Assembly: GCA_025454405.1 (NCBI GenBank)
Contig: JALOON010000034.1
Location: 1-64,000, forward strand
DNA: 64,000 nucleotides
Origin: Oscillatoriaceae cyanobacterium Prado104
GTDB lineage: Bacteria > Cyanobacteriota > Cyanobacteriia > Cyanobacteriales > Microcoleaceae
Reading direction: 5' to 3'
A program made the position numbers and the translations under genes. Below, piece by piece: positions 17,460-27,263 of this stretch; the stretch's first letter is position 1; every line of letters starts with the position of its first letter. Below the pieces are notes generated by a model that worked only from the letters and a program-made list of their open reading frames with translations, was not told where the DNA came from and ran no database searches.

Positions 17460-18924
17460 AGATAACGTAAAATTCCCCGTATTTGTGGCGGATGTAGCGG
17501 ACAAATGGATCGATACTTAAAGGAGCGCCCGTTACGCGATCGACCATTTCGGCGGCGGTGTATTTGCGACCGTGTTGGTAGATGTTTTGTTTCAGCCACT
17601 CGTGGAGGATTTCAAAGTTGCCTTGTTCGATTTCTACGGGAATTTCGGGATGGGCTTTGACTGCTGTTTCGTAGAATTGGGCGCTCATCAAGTTGCCGAG
17701 GGTGTATCCTTGGAACATTCCGCCGATCGTCCCGCAATACCAGTGTACGTCTTGCATCACGCCTTCGCTGTCGGTGGGGGGAACGATGCCGAGGTCGCTT
17801 TTGTAGCGTTCCCTCCAGGCTTCCGGCAAGTCGCGAATTGCCAGTTTGCCTTCTAGCATGTCTAATTCCAAGTCGAAGCGGATGGCAACGTGGAGGTTGT
17901 AGGTTACTTCGTCGGCGTCGGTGCGGACGAGCGATCGCGCGACTTTGTTAATTGCCCGGTAAAATTCGTCTGTAGTAATATGTCCCAACTGCCGCAAAAA
18001 CACGCCTTGCAGTTGCGGGTAGAAGCATTCCCAAAAGCCGCGGCTGCGCCCGACTAAATTTTCCCACAGCCGGGACTGGCTTTCGTGGACGCCGGAGGAA
18101 ACGCCGCCCGCCAGCATCGTCCCTTCCAATTCTGGCGAATTGCCGAGTTCGTAGAGGGCGTGTCCGGCTTCGTGGATGCTGCTGAACAAAGCTTGATCGA
18201 GTCTGTCTTCGTAGACGCGGGTGGTGATGCGCACGTGGAAGTCGTACCCCATGCGTTCGACAACTGTGCGGGTGAATTCTAACTGCTGGGGGGCGGGGAA
18301 TTCTTGTTGCAAACAGGAGTCGTCGGCGGGGGGGTTGGAGGTGATGGCTTCGACGATGGGGACTAATGCTTGGCGCAGTTGGGCAAACAGGGGGCGCAGG
18401 ATGGATACTTTCATGCCGTAATCGCTGCGATCGATTAGGGAATCGGCGATGTGTTCGCAGTTGGGGAAAAAGTCGGCGTACTGCCTGCTCAATTCTAGGG
18501 TTTTTTCGAGTTCGGGGGCGACGGCGGCGAAGTTGTTGTCTGCTTTGGCGACAGCCCAAGCTTCATAGCAGTCGGCTTGGTGGCGGCAGAGTTTTGCCAT
18601 GAAGGAGGCGGGGACTCTGACGGCGCGATCGTAATCCCTGCGGGCGATCCGGATCAGGCTGGCTGCGGTAGAGTCGCAGGGGAGACTTTGTTCGTAGTCG
18701 CGCAAGTCTTCTAAGAGTTCGCCAATTTTCGGATCTGTGAATTTTTCGTGGGATATCTGTTTGAGAGTTCCCAACTGGCGGCCTCGGGCGCTGGCACCCT
18801 TGGCGGGCATGTAGGTGGCTTGATCCCAGTACAGTACGGAGGAAGCTGATTCGATATCCACGATTTCGCTCAGGCGGGTGGCGAGTTGAGCGAATTTGGT
18901 TTGAGTTTTATCTAGGGTTTGCAT
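17458..18924 (-). CDS. M32 metallocarboxypeptidase (carboxypeptidase Taq family)
   Basis: A cytosolic zinc carboxypeptidase removing C-terminal residues from peptides. The ATG at 18924 gives 488 residues, normal for the family; an upstream in-frame ATG at 18975 would add 17 unconserved residues. The HEAGH zinc motif lies at residues 251-255, with HESQSRLWE following as in M32 enzymes. SSVLYWDQATYMPAKGA at the N-terminus is also a family hallmark. The TPR gene lies upstream on the same strand about 70 bases away, so the two may be co-transcribed. Confidence 0.93.
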   Translation of the reverse strand: MQTLDKTQTKFAQLATRLSEIVDIESASSVLYWDQATYMPAKGASARGRQLGTLKQISHEKFTDPKIGELLEDLRDYEQSLPCDSTAASLIRIARRDYDRAVRVPASFMAKLCRHQADCYEAWAVAKADNNFAAVAPELEKTLELSRQYADFFPNCEHIADSLIDRSDYGMKVSILRPLFAQLRQALVPIVEAITSNPPADDSCLQQEFPAPQQLEFTRTVVERMGYDFHVRITTRVYEDRLDQALFSSIHEAGHALYELGNSPELEGTMLAGGVSSGVHESQSRLWENLVGRSRGFWECFYPQLQGVFLRQLGHITTDEFYRAINKVARSLVRTDADEVTYNLHVAIRFDLELDMLEGKLAIRDLPEAWRERYKSDLGIVPPTDSEGVMQDVHWYCGTIGGMFQGYTLGNLMSAQFYETAVKAHPEIPVEIEQGNFEILHEWLKQNIYQHGRKYTAAEMVDRVTGAPLSIDPFVRYIRHKYGEFYVI

Positions 18925-18991
18925 GATTGGGAGTTTGCGGTGCTGTGAAAGCCTACCAAGGTTGCAGTGCGGCATTGATATCAGTTGTCAA

Positions 18992-20164
18992 TCATTGCTT
19001 ACCCTGAAATAAAGCTAAAAACCGCACGTCTTTTTGTATTGTATGCAATTTTGAGTCGTTTTTGCACATTTTTAGGTATTTATCTGGATCGAGTTCGATC
19101 GCCTTTTTCACGTTTTCAATGGCATTGGTGGTGCTGGTAGCTTGGGCTTCGGGGCTATTTTTTTGATAGTCTGCTTGTTTTTCTTGGGCGTACACGCAGG
19201 CTTTTTGATAGTAAAGGTTTGGGTCGTCGGGTTTGAGGGCGATGATTTTATCGTAGGAGACGATCGCTTCGGCATACCGTTTTAATTTTTTGAGGGCTAC
19301 GGCCTTGTTGTACCAGGCTTCGGTATTCTCTGGCTGCAACTCGACTGTTTTGTCCCAAGAGGCGATCGCTTCTTCGAGGTGCTTGAGGTTGGCCAGGGCT
19401 AAACCCCGGTTGTACCAAACTTCGCTGTCGTCGGATTTTAATTCTAGGGCTTTGTCCCAAGAGGCGATCGCTTCGGCAAATTGTCCGAGTTGCGCTTGGG
19501 CTGTGCCGCGTTTTTTCCAGGCTTCGGGGGAATTGGGGCGCAGTTCGAGGGTTTTGTCGTAGGAGGCGATCGCTTCTGGGTAGAGTTTGGCTTCTGCTAG
19601 GGCGATGCCGCGGTTGTACCAGGCTTGGTGCAAGTCGGCTTTGAGTTCGATCGCCTTGTCGTAGGCCGCGATGGCTTCGGCGTTTTGCCCGCTGTTTCTG
19701 AGGGCGAAGGCTTTGTTGTACCAAGCTTCGCAGTAGTTGGCACTAAAGGCTACTGCTTTGTTGTAGGATTCGATCGCTTCTGAGTATTTTTCCAAATTGG
19801 CCAGGGTGTTGCCGCGATTCGACCAAGCTTGGCAGTAGTCTGGCTTGAGTTCGATCGCTCTTTCGTAGGAAGCAATGGCTTCTGAAAGTCTGCCCAACTT
19901 CCGCAGGACATTACCCCGGTTGTACCAGGCTTCGGGATTCTCGGGTTTGATTTTTAAAGATTTGTTATAGCAGGAGACTGCTGCTTCTAGCTGTCCCAGT
20001 TTTCTCAGGGCTAAGCCTTTGTTGTACCAGGCTTCAGGAAATTTGGGTTCTAGTTCTATTGCCTTATCCCAAGATTCGATCGCTGCTGGCAACCGTCCCA
20101 TTTCCAGTAGGGCGTTGCCCCGTTCGTACCAAGTTTGTGCATCTTGGGGGTTGATTTCTATCAT
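18992..20164 (-). CDS. Tetratricopeptide repeat protein
   Basis: About nine consecutive 34-residue TPRs of the AWYNRG.AL..L....EAIASYDKAIEL.P type, plus one interrupted repeat near the C-terminus. The ATG at 20164, preceded by a gggga-like site, gives 390 residues; a TTG at 20212 would add 16. There is no signal peptide or membrane segment, so it is likely a cytoplasmic protein-protein interaction scaffold. Repeats are very regular, suggesting recent internal amplification. No enzymatic domain is attached. Confidence 0.88.
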   Translation of the reverse strand: MIEINPQDAQTWYERGNALLEMGRLPAAIESWDKAIELEPKFPEAWYNKGLALRKLGQLEAAVSCYNKSLKIKPENPEAWYNRGNVLRKLGRLSEAIASYERAIELKPDYCQAWSNRGNTLANLEKYSEAIESYNKAVAFSANYCEAWYNKAFALRNSGQNAEAIAAYDKAIELKADLHQAWYNRGIALAEAKLYPEAIASYDKTLELRPNSPEAWKKRGTAQAQLGQFAEAIASWDKALELKSDDSEVWYNRGLALANLKHLEEAIASWDKTVELQPENTEAWYNKAVALKKLKRYAEAIVSYDKIIALKPDDPNLYYQKACVYAQEKQADYQKNSPEAQATSTTNAIENVKKAIELDPDKYLKMCKNDSKLHTIQKDVRFLALFQGKQ

Positions 20165-20922
20165 TTTTTCCCCGCGTTCGATCGGCTTTTCTATACTGGC
20201 TACTTTTTGCAAGGGGTTTCACCTCAATGTTATCTCAAATTGCTGTTTTTTCTTTATATTATGGTTTGGCTAGCCGCCTGGGGCGATCTATCGCCAATAA
20301 TTAGTTTAGTTATTTATGGCAATTTTACAAGAACTCTGCAATTTTTGGCAATTTTTGCATTTTTTTCTAGCGTGCACGTAAGTATTGGGTTTGTATGTAT
20401 AGATTAATACTGATTTGTGGCGGTGGCACAGAAGTGGGGAGAGGGGGAGAGGGGGAGCGAGGAAGAGGGGGAGATGGGGAGGAGGGGGAGGAGAGGGAGA
20501 CATTAGCGATCGCTCTTGGTGGGATTAGTAGAATCAAAGTTCTCTGGCGATCGTTCATCCGTAGCAGTCCATGAGTAATTGTTACAGTTCTGGAGCTATC
20601 AATACCAAAGAAATTGGATTTTTCATCTATATTAAAAGCTCCAAAAAGCCCTGACGCATATTTTTGTAAAACTGGGCTGCTGCGTCCGTAACTGTGTAAT
20701 TGCTAAGTTATCATACATCTCACTTACTCGATTGCCACTATACATATATTAATGGGAGTACCTACGTTCGATCGATGGGGTGTAAAAAAATCAGTTGCTG
20801 GGCGAATAGCGGTGCCACGCGATCGCCAGACACCTGCCAAAAAATGCGAAAAATTTGTCTGCCGGACGTTATAACTTTGTAAAGTTAGTTTTGTTGGCGA
20901 TGAAAAATCAGCCCGATCGAAC
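20165..20922. other. Intergenic region with purine-rich tract
   Basis: A divergent promoter region of about 760 bases between the TPR gene and the histidine kinase. Positions 20432-20500 are almost purely purine on the plus strand (ggggagagggggagag-type repeats), which yields Pro/Ser-rich open frames on the minus strand that I do not accept as genes. Nothing else is recognisable. Confidence 0.55.
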
Positions 20923-22446
20923 ATGAACAGCGAACGCAATTCAAATAAAAAAACAATTCATTTGTACGCCCATTGGCGCAATTTTTTTGGGGAAGCCAGC
21001 ACCAGAATTACGCTCTGGTATGTCTTGCTAATGGCATTTTTCCTATTGCTAGCTATTCCCGCAATTCGCTATCGCTTGTTCGCGATAGTAGATGCGCGGG
21101 TTAAAGATGAGTTGGTTGAAGAAGTAATATTATTTCGGGAACTGTTGACCGCACAAATAACAGACAAAAACGGTGCTTTGACAAAGCAACTAAAATGGAA
21201 ATACGGTCCGCTGGCAAATTATTCGCCATCCGATCGATTGTCAGCACTCTTCGATATTTACTTGTCGGGTCAGCTCACAGAAGATGATACATTTTTGATC
21301 GCAATTGTCAAAGAAAAATTTTATAAAGCTAGTTCCAAAGCACTACCAAAATTGCTTCATCCAGATGCAGAATTGGTAAAAAATTGGGCAAAAGTGAGCC
21401 AGCCAGAACGCGGTGAACGTAAAGTTTCAGATACTGATGTGGGCAGCATTCTCTATATTGTAGAACCAGTCAAAATTCAAGGGGAAATAGCGGGAGTATT
21501 AATCGTAGCTCACATGACATCAGGGGAACGCCAAGAAGCCCTGGAAGCTTTTAAAGTTGTGACTGAGGTAACTCTGTTTGTAGTAATTTTAGCGGTAGCG
21601 CTGGCTTGGATTGCTGCGGGCAAGGTGCTCGCTCCCTTGCGGGTGCTGGCAACAACTGCTCGCGCGATCGAAGAGTCAGATCTAACTCAGCGGATTGCAG
21701 TGGAAGGAAAAGGAGAAATTGCGGAACTGGCAACTACTTTTAATGAAATGATGGATCGAATTGAGAATTATTTTGATGCTCAGCGTAATTTTATTAACGA
21801 TGCGGGACACGAACTCCGCACCCCGATTACAATAATTCGGGGGCATTTAGAGTTGATGGGTGACGAGCCGAACGAACAGCAAGAAACTATAGCTTTGGTG
21901 ATGGACGAGCTCGATCGCATGAGCCGATTTGTGGAAGATTTGGTGCTGCTGGCTAAGACCCAACAACCGGATTTTTTGCAGCTAGAAACTGTGGATGTAG
22001 GAACTCTAACTGAGGAACTTTTTGCTAAAGCCAAGGCTCTCGGAAATCGGAATTGGGGATTAGATTGTGTGGCATCCTGTCGGATTGTTGCCGATCGCCA
22101 GCGAATTACTCAAGCTATGATGAATTTGGCTCAAAATGCTGCCCAACACACTCAATTGGAGGGTACGATCGCAATCGGATCTGCTGTTAGCGGCAGTAAC
22201 GTGCGATTCTGGGTGCGCGATACAGGAGAAGGTATTGCCCCGATCGACCAACAACGAATTTTCGAGCGGTTTGCGAGGGCTGCAAACAGCCGCCGCCGTT
22301 CTGAAGGGGCTGGTTTGGGTTTGTCTATTGTCAGGGCGATCGCAGAAGCTCACGGCGGCAAAGTATCTGTTAACAGTCAATTAGGTACTGGCTCGACTTT
22401 CGCTGTTGTTTTGCCGATCGACGGGCCATCTGAATCTAGAAAGTAG
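20923..22446 (+). CDS. Membrane sensor histidine kinase
   Basis: A 507-residue two-component sensor. A first transmembrane helix (WYVLLMAFFLLLAIPAI, about residues 28-45) is followed by an extracytoplasmic region of about 160 residues, a second helix (VTLFVVILAVALAWIAAG, about 210-232), a HAMP linker, a HisKA box with GHELRTPIT (phosphoacceptor His296), and a HATPase_c domain with an N box (MNLAQNAAQH), DTGEGI, and GAGLGLSIV. The architecture matches OmpR-partner kinases. The response regulator starts about 140 bases downstream. The neighbouring polysaccharide genes suggest, but do not show, that it controls the envelope. Confidence 0.93.
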   Translation: MNSERNSNKKTIHLYAHWRNFFGEASTRITLWYVLLMAFFLLLAIPAIRYRLFAIVDARVKDELVEEVILFRELLTAQITDKNGALTKQLKWKYGPLANYSPSDRLSALFDIYLSGQLTEDDTFLIAIVKEKFYKASSKALPKLLHPDAELVKNWAKVSQPERGERKVSDTDVGSILYIVEPVKIQGEIAGVLIVAHMTSGERQEALEAFKVVTEVTLFVVILAVALAWIAAGKVLAPLRVLATTARAIEESDLTQRIAVEGKGEIAELATTFNEMMDRIENYFDAQRNFINDAGHELRTPITIIRGHLELMGDEPNEQQETIALVMDELDRMSRFVEDLVLLAKTQQPDFLQLETVDVGTLTEELFAKAKALGNRNWGLDCVASCRIVADRQRITQAMMNLAQNAAQHTQLEGTIAIGSAVSGSNVRFWVRDTGEGIAPIDQQRIFERFARAANSRRRSEGAGLGLSIVRAIAEAHGGKVSVNSQLGTGSTFAVVLPIDGPSESRK

Positions 22447-22585
22447 CATTTTATTTCTGGACGATCGCGAGCGGAGACGATCGAATTAAAAAATGTCAAA
22501 TATCGACGATCGACTGACGATTGCGAGTGGGGACAATCGAACTAAAAACTGTCAACTATCAACTATCAACTATCAACTATTTTTT

Positions 22586-23254
22586 ATGAGTCGAATTCTC
22601 ATTGCTGAAGACGAACCTAGAATCGCCGCTTTTATTGACAAAGGTTTGCGATCGCACGGTTTTATGACTGCAATTGCTGCTGATGCTCGCGATGCCTTAA
22701 TGATGGCTATAGAAGGCGAATTCGATTTAATGATTCTCGATTTAGGACTGCCGGGAAAGGACGGATTGCAAATTCTTGAAGAATTGCGCGGACAGGGAGA
22801 AGAATTACCAATTATTATCTTGAGCGGGCGCGACGACATCCAAACAAAAGTAGCCGGATTTGAAGGCGGTGCTGACGATTATTTAACTAAACCTTTCCGT
22901 TTTGAAGAATTGTTGGTGCGCTTGCGCGCGCGGTTGCGCGGTCGAGAGGATCGTACTGTTTCAGAGGAAATGATACTTAAAGTTGGTAATGTAATCCTCG
23001 ATCTGCGAACTCGGAAAGCTAAAGTGGGCGATCGAACTGTTGAATTGCCCGCCCGAGAGTTTACCCTCGCAGAAACCTTCTTTCGCCATCCCGGACAGGT
23101 GATGAGTCGCGAACAGTTGTTAGATCGAGTTTGGGGTTACGATTACGATCCCGGTTCCAATATAGTTGATGTTTATGTCGGTTATTTGCGAAAGAAATTA
23201 GGCTCCAAGCTCATTGAAACTGTACGCGGAATGGGTTATCGGCTGCGATCGTGA
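22586..23254 (+). CDS. OmpR/PhoB-family response regulator
   Basis: The ATG at 22586 gives 222 residues, the canonical length. A receiver domain (acidic pocket ED near residues 8-10, phosphoacceptor Asp52 in ILDLGLPGKDG, Lys in TKPFRFEELL) is followed by a winged-helix Trans_reg_C domain (EFTLAETFFRHPGQVMSREQL ... VYVGYLRKKLG in two parts) for DNA binding. The upstream gap is a short-tandem-repeat stretch (caactat units, 22551-22580). It is the likely partner of the kinase just upstream. Confidence 0.93.
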   Translation: MSRILIAEDEPRIAAFIDKGLRSHGFMTAIAADARDALMMAIEGEFDLMILDLGLPGKDGLQILEELRGQGEELPIIILSGRDDIQTKVAGFEGGADDYLTKPFRFEELLVRLRARLRGREDRTVSEEMILKVGNVILDLRTRKAKVGDRTVELPAREFTLAETFFRHPGQVMSREQLLDRVWGYDYDPGSNIVDVYVGYLRKKLGSKLIETVRGMGYRLRS

Positions 23255-23343
23255 AAATTTTCTCATAATAACTTCATAATTTCTTCACGGTAATTTGTCA
23301 TAATTTAAAGGTTATAGGTAGGTTGTCATTTAATACAAAAATT

Positions 23344-23727
23344 ATGTACCGAATTCTGATTGCAGAAGATGAAGTGAAAATTGCTGCTTTTATGGAGAAA
23401 GGCTTCAAAAAACAAGGATTTGCTACTGCGGTGGCGGAAAACGGTCCGCAAGCCCTGTCAATGGCAACAGAGAGCGAATTTGACTTATTATTGCTGGATT
23501 TGGGGTTGCCCGCGATCGACGGTATGACCGTCCTCCGGGAACTGCGCAACCGGGGAGAACAGCGGCCGATTATTGTAGTTACAGCGCGTACTGACCGACA
23601 AGAATTGGTTTCGGCATTGGAATCTGGTGCTAGCGAATGTGTCACTAAGCCTTTTAGTTTCAATGACTTGCTGTTGCGAGTGCGATCGCATTTAGAACGC
23701 ACAAAATCTTGTCTGTCCGCTACCTAA
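23344..23727 (+). CDS. Stand-alone receiver-domain response regulator
   Basis: The ATG at 23344 gives 127 residues comprising only a receiver domain (MYRILIAEDEVKIAAF; phosphoacceptor Asp52 in LLDLGLPAIDG; conserved Thr/Lys positions TARTD and TKPFSF). It is closely related to the receiver of the preceding regulator but lacks its DNA-binding half, stopping soon after RSHLERTKS. It may compete for the same kinase or work by protein contacts. It probably arose by duplication of the neighbouring regulator, with loss of the output domain. Confidence 0.88.
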   Translation: MYRILIAEDEVKIAAFMEKGFKKQGFATAVAENGPQALSMATESEFDLLLLDLGLPAIDGMTVLRELRNRGEQRPIIVVTARTDRQELVSALESGASECVTKPFSFNDLLLRVRSHLERTKSCLSAT

Positions 23728-24362
23728 TTAAAAAGTTTTTGTAAAGTTCATAAATTTTTTAACTAATGTAGTTTTTGTTAGGAATTCTCAGTGTAATTGC
23801 TGAGGCAATTTTAACCGCATCCCCCTCATACCAATTTCATTAAGTAGCGCGACAGATGCTTCTTGTCGCAGTATGGGTTTGACTGCTGTTATCTGTAGCA
23901 TAACTTTATGAAATTGGTATCAATGAGGGGGATTTTTGTGAGATTTTTAACAAGTCCCCAAGCAAAGCGAGGCAGAGCCTCTGGACATGGGTTCCCAGGC
24001 AGAGCCTGGGAACCAGTGTATGGGCATAGGTTCAATCGTTACCAGGCTCTGCCTGGTAATGCAGATTACTCGTTACTCGTTACCAGGCAGAGCCTGGTAA
24101 TGCAGATCTAGAGGCTCTGCCTCGAATGTTCCTAAATTCAGTAGTAATTCTGTGACATTCGCTACTAAATTCCTTGCAGAAATTCCATCTTGCGTAAGTA
24201 AATCCCCGGAGTTTCGTGAGAGTTTTCTCATCAAAGCTTCATGAAGATTTCATAAAGAATTGCGAAATTATATTTAGAGAGTCGCAATAAAACTTTAGGA
24301 CACTTAAGGGCGATCGCAACTTGTCCGAGTGCCTGTCTTCAATAACCCGATAGGAGAATTTC
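23728..24362. repeat. Intergenic repeats of the gaggcagagcctc type and upstream region of ugd
   Basis: From about 23965 to 24125 there are several palindromic segments built on ccaggcagagcctgg and taccaggctctgcctggta, the same family seen at 31380-31690. An inverted pair (taccaatttcatt at about 23829 and aatgaaattggtatc type at about 23908) flanks 70 bases just before. Near 24225-24262 the spaced motif ttcatgaagatttcat resembles a direct-repeat operator for an OmpR-type regulator, but this is speculative. No gene is seen. Confidence 0.6.
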
Positions 24363-25796
24363 ATGCGCGTTTGTGTCATCGGTACAGGATATGTTGGTCT
24401 GGTAACAGGGGCTTGCTTGGCCCAAATAGGACATCACGTAATTTGTGTAGATAATAATGCTGAAAAAGTAGCCTTGATGCAGTCGGGAAAATCTCCAATT
24501 TTTGAGCCCGGACTGACAGAAATCATGCACTCTGCTGTCGAAAAAGGACTGCTGGAATTCACGACAGATTTGGCTGCTGGCGTAGCACACGGCGAGATTT
24601 TATTCATTGCTGTCGGTACTCCTGCTTTGCCCACCGGTGAAAGCGATACTCGCTATGTTGAAGCAGTAGCCCGCGGCATTGGGAATCATCTCAACGGCGG
24701 TTACAAAGTAATAGTAAATAAATCAACTGTTCCCATCGGTTCGGGAGATTGGGTGCGCAGGATCGTGCTCGATGGTGTTGCCGAAAGCCAGCAAACAATC
24801 GCAGGATTTGATGTCGTCAGCAACCCGGAATTCTTGCGGGAAGGTTCGGCAGTTGCAGATACTTTCAATCCCGATCGCATTGTTTTAGGTAGCAACAGCG
24901 CGCGGGCGATCGAGTTGATGCAGCAACTTTACACTCCAATTATAGAACGCAAATTTGCCGCCGATCCGTCTTTGCCTCCGGTTCCCGTCGTCGTTACCGA
25001 TTTGAGTTCGGCAGAGATGATTAAATACGCAGCGAATGCGTTTTTAGCAACTAAAATTAGTTTCATTAATGAAGTAGCAAATATCTGCGATCGAGTCGGT
25101 GCAGATGTTACTCAAGTAGCCAAAGGAATTGGACTCGACTCCCGCATCGGCAACAAATTTCTGCAAGCTGGCATCGGTTGGGGAGGTTCCTGTTTTCCCA
25201 AAGATGTTTCGGCTTTAATTCACACTGCCAGAGACTACGGTTATGAAACTCAGTTACTCAATGCTGCTGTCAAAACCAATGAATCTCAGAGATTAATTGC
25301 GATCGAAAAACTCCAGCAAGTTTTGAAAATTCTCAAAGGCAAAACCATCGGCTTGTTAGGTTTAACTTTCAAACCAGACACTGACGACATGCGAGATGCA
25401 CCAGCTTTAGATTTGATTTGGCAACTCAATCGTTTGGGGGCAAAAGTCAAAGCCTACGATCCGATTATTTCTCCCGAAAGCCAGGACCCCAAATTGTCGC
25501 AAGTCACCCTCACCGCTGATGCCGAACAACTTGCCGATGATTGCGATGCCTTAGTATTAGTGACAGATTGGCAAGAGTTTCGCAAGTTAAATTACAGCAA
25601 AATTGCCCGCCGCATGGCGAATCCTGTTATGATTGACGGTCGCAATTTTCTCGATCCAGAGATGCTAGAAAAAGCTGGTTTTTATTACCTCGGTATCGGT
25701 CGTTCTGGTACAGGCAGCGTACCAATTTCAAAACGAGAAATTAGTCAGTCAAACGAAGCAGTTTCGGAAAAAAAATTAGCAGTTCAAATTGCTTAA
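24363..25796 (+). CDS. ugd: UDP-glucose 6-dehydrogenase
   Basis: A 477-residue enzyme oxidising UDP-glucose to UDP-glucuronate with NAD+, a precursor for acidic polysaccharides. The N-terminal Rossmann motif GTGYVGLVTGACLA is followed by NKSTVPIGSG, NPEFLREGSA, the central helix region, the catalytic Cys277 in GWGGSCFPKD, and the C-terminal UDP-binding domain (LTFKPDTDDMRDAP). An aggag site precedes the ATG. It opens the exopolysaccharide locus. The last about 40 residues (after FYYLGIGR) are polar and unconserved. Confidence 0.96.
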   Translation: MRVCVIGTGYVGLVTGACLAQIGHHVICVDNNAEKVALMQSGKSPIFEPGLTEIMHSAVEKGLLEFTTDLAAGVAHGEILFIAVGTPALPTGESDTRYVEAVARGIGNHLNGGYKVIVNKSTVPIGSGDWVRRIVLDGVAESQQTIAGFDVVSNPEFLREGSAVADTFNPDRIVLGSNSARAIELMQQLYTPIIERKFAADPSLPPVPVVVTDLSSAEMIKYAANAFLATKISFINEVANICDRVGADVTQVAKGIGLDSRIGNKFLQAGIGWGGSCFPKDVSALIHTARDYGYETQLLNAAVKTNESQRLIAIEKLQQVLKILKGKTIGLLGLTFKPDTDDMRDAPALDLIWQLNRLGAKVKAYDPIISPESQDPKLSQVTLTADAEQLADDCDALVLVTDWQEFRKLNYSKIARRMANPVMIDGRNFLDPEMLEKAGFYYLGIGRSGTGSVPISKREISQSNEAVSEKKLAVQIA

Positions 25797-25836
25797 CTTA
25801 GGAAATTAGTTGATATTCGATCGAAAAGTATTTCTT

Positions 25837-25868
25837 CTTCCTTCTTCCTTCTTCCTTCTTCCTTCTTG
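25837..25868. repeat. Heptameric tandem repeat (cttcttc) before the glycosyltransferase start
   Basis: About four and a half units of a 7-base repeat (ttccttc) end 14 bases before the ATG of the next gene. The complementary repeat gaagaag occurs at 50877-50913. This is a short tandemly repeated repetitive sequence, a known class in filamentous cyanobacteria. Confidence 0.75.
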
Positions 25869-25881
25869 AGGCATATTGACT

Positions 25882-27120
25882 ATGAGACTGATGGTTTACT
25901 CCCACGACGCATTTGGTCTCGGCAACATCCGCAGAATGCTGACCATTTGCGAACATTTACTGAGTTCGATCGCTGACCTTTCTATTTTAGTAGTATCCGG
26001 TTCGCCGATGCTGCAAAGTTTTAGATTGCCTCCGAGACTTGACTACATCAAAATTCCCTGTTTGAATCGGGGCGAAACTGGGGAAATAGCTGTTAAGTAT
26101 TTGCAGGCAGACGTTGCGGAAACTATCAAAATGCGATCGGACTTAATTTTGATGGCAGCAATGAACTTTAAACCCGATGCGATTTTAGTCGATAAAAAGC
26201 CTTACGGCATCAAAAATGAGTTGGTAACTACGCTAAAATTTTTGAAAAAACACTTGCCAGAAACCAAACTGCTACTGTTGCTGCGCGATATCTTGGACAG
26301 TCCTGAAAAAACAATTAGCGAGTGGCAAGAACACGGTTTTTACCAAGCAGTCGATCGATTTTACGACCAGATTTTGGTAGTCGGAATGCCCGAAGTATTT
26401 GACATTTGTCGCGAGTATCAATTCCCGGAAAAAGTTGCGCAAAAGGTGCGTTATTGCGGTTATCTGCGCAAAGAACCTGGCTTAAAAAGTCGGGAAGCCA
26501 GACGAGAAGAATTGCAAGTGCAAGAGCACGAACAGTTAGTTTTGGTGACACCGGGCGGTGGCGAGGATGGCTATCATTTGGTTGATACTTACTTAACTGG
26601 TGCGGCGCAAGAAGCAGCAAAAGCTTTTCGCAGCGTCATTATTTGCGGTTCGGAAATGCCCGCCGAACATCGCGATCGACTTTATCAGAAAGCTGCGCTA
26701 AATCCTCAAGTTGAAATGTTGGATTTTACCGACGATTTGATGAGTTATATCGATGCAGCGGATGCCGTTGTTTGCATGAGCGGGTACAACACAATTACGG
26801 AAGTGCTTTCATTGGGAAAAAGGACGATCGCGATTCCCAGAATCAAACCTGCTAGCGAGCAATTAATGCGAGCCGAAAAAATGTCAAAAATCGGTTTGTT
26901 AAAAATGATTCATCCCCAGAAATTGACACCCAAAAACTTGATTGAGTTGCTGTTAAGTAAATTAGAAAAAACGGATTGTTGCCCTGTTTCTCCCGGTTTG
27001 GACTTAGGCGGGTTGCCCCGGATTTCTCATTACATTTCTCACCTGTTATCTAACCCGCTAAGTTCGATCGATATTGATTTTTTAGGAATCAAACCAAAGC
27101 CAACTGTCATAGTTCAATAA
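25882..27120 (+). CDS. MurG-like (GT28-type) glycosyltransferase
   Basis: The ATG at 25882 gives 412 residues. N-terminal HDAFGLGNIRRML resembles the GHGHIRR loop of GT-B enzymes of the MurG/GT28 class. The C-terminal half has the nucleotide-sugar signature VLVTPGGGEDG and AVVCMSGYNTITEVLSLGK. The acceptor and sugar are unknown. A related but clearly distinct enzyme is encoded at 28559-29746, and a GT4 lies between the two. It probably acts at the cytoplasmic membrane face in exopolysaccharide assembly. Confidence 0.82.
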   Translation: MRLMVYSHDAFGLGNIRRMLTICEHLLSSIADLSILVVSGSPMLQSFRLPPRLDYIKIPCLNRGETGEIAVKYLQADVAETIKMRSDLILMAAMNFKPDAILVDKKPYGIKNELVTTLKFLKKHLPETKLLLLLRDILDSPEKTISEWQEHGFYQAVDRFYDQILVVGMPEVFDICREYQFPEKVAQKVRYCGYLRKEPGLKSREARREELQVQEHEQLVLVTPGGGEDGYHLVDTYLTGAAQEAAKAFRSVIICGSEMPAEHRDRLYQKAALNPQVEMLDFTDDLMSYIDAADAVVCMSGYNTITEVLSLGKRTIAIPRIKPASEQLMRAEKMSKIGLLKMIHPQKLTPKNLIELLLSKLEKTDCCPVSPGLDLGGLPRISHYISHLLSNPLSSIDIDFLGIKPKPTVIVQ

Positions 27121-27140
27121 GCCTATCGACCATAATATCC

Positions 27141-27252
27141 GGTCGGGGCGGGTTTATTAGATATCGGATTTGTACTGGAAATATTGGAAAACCCGCCCCT
27201 ACAGGAAACCATGTAACTGTCAACTGCCAACTGTCAACTGTCAACTGTCAAC
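27141..27252. repeat. Mini inverted repeat plus tandem caactgt units
   Basis: A ggggcgggttt segment (27148-27158) is the inverse of aaacccgcccc (about 27190-27201), followed by cta and then by several caactgtcaactgt units up to 12 bases before the next start codon. The same GC-rich inverted pair occurs at 36874-36933 and 46977-47152. Confidence 0.65.
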
Positions 27253-27263
27253 TATCTTTAAAT

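Noticed and set aside
19248-19724. 158-codon minus-strand frame inside the TPR gene
   Set aside because: It reads another frame of the TPR repeats; Arg/Gln/Pro-rich by-product.
20306-20558. Pro/Ser-rich frames on the minus strand
   Set aside because: They are produced by the purine-rich tract; no gene features.
23908-24111. 67-codon frame before ugd
   Set aside because: It lies in the aggcagagcct repeat region and encodes repeat-derived peptides; no gene support.
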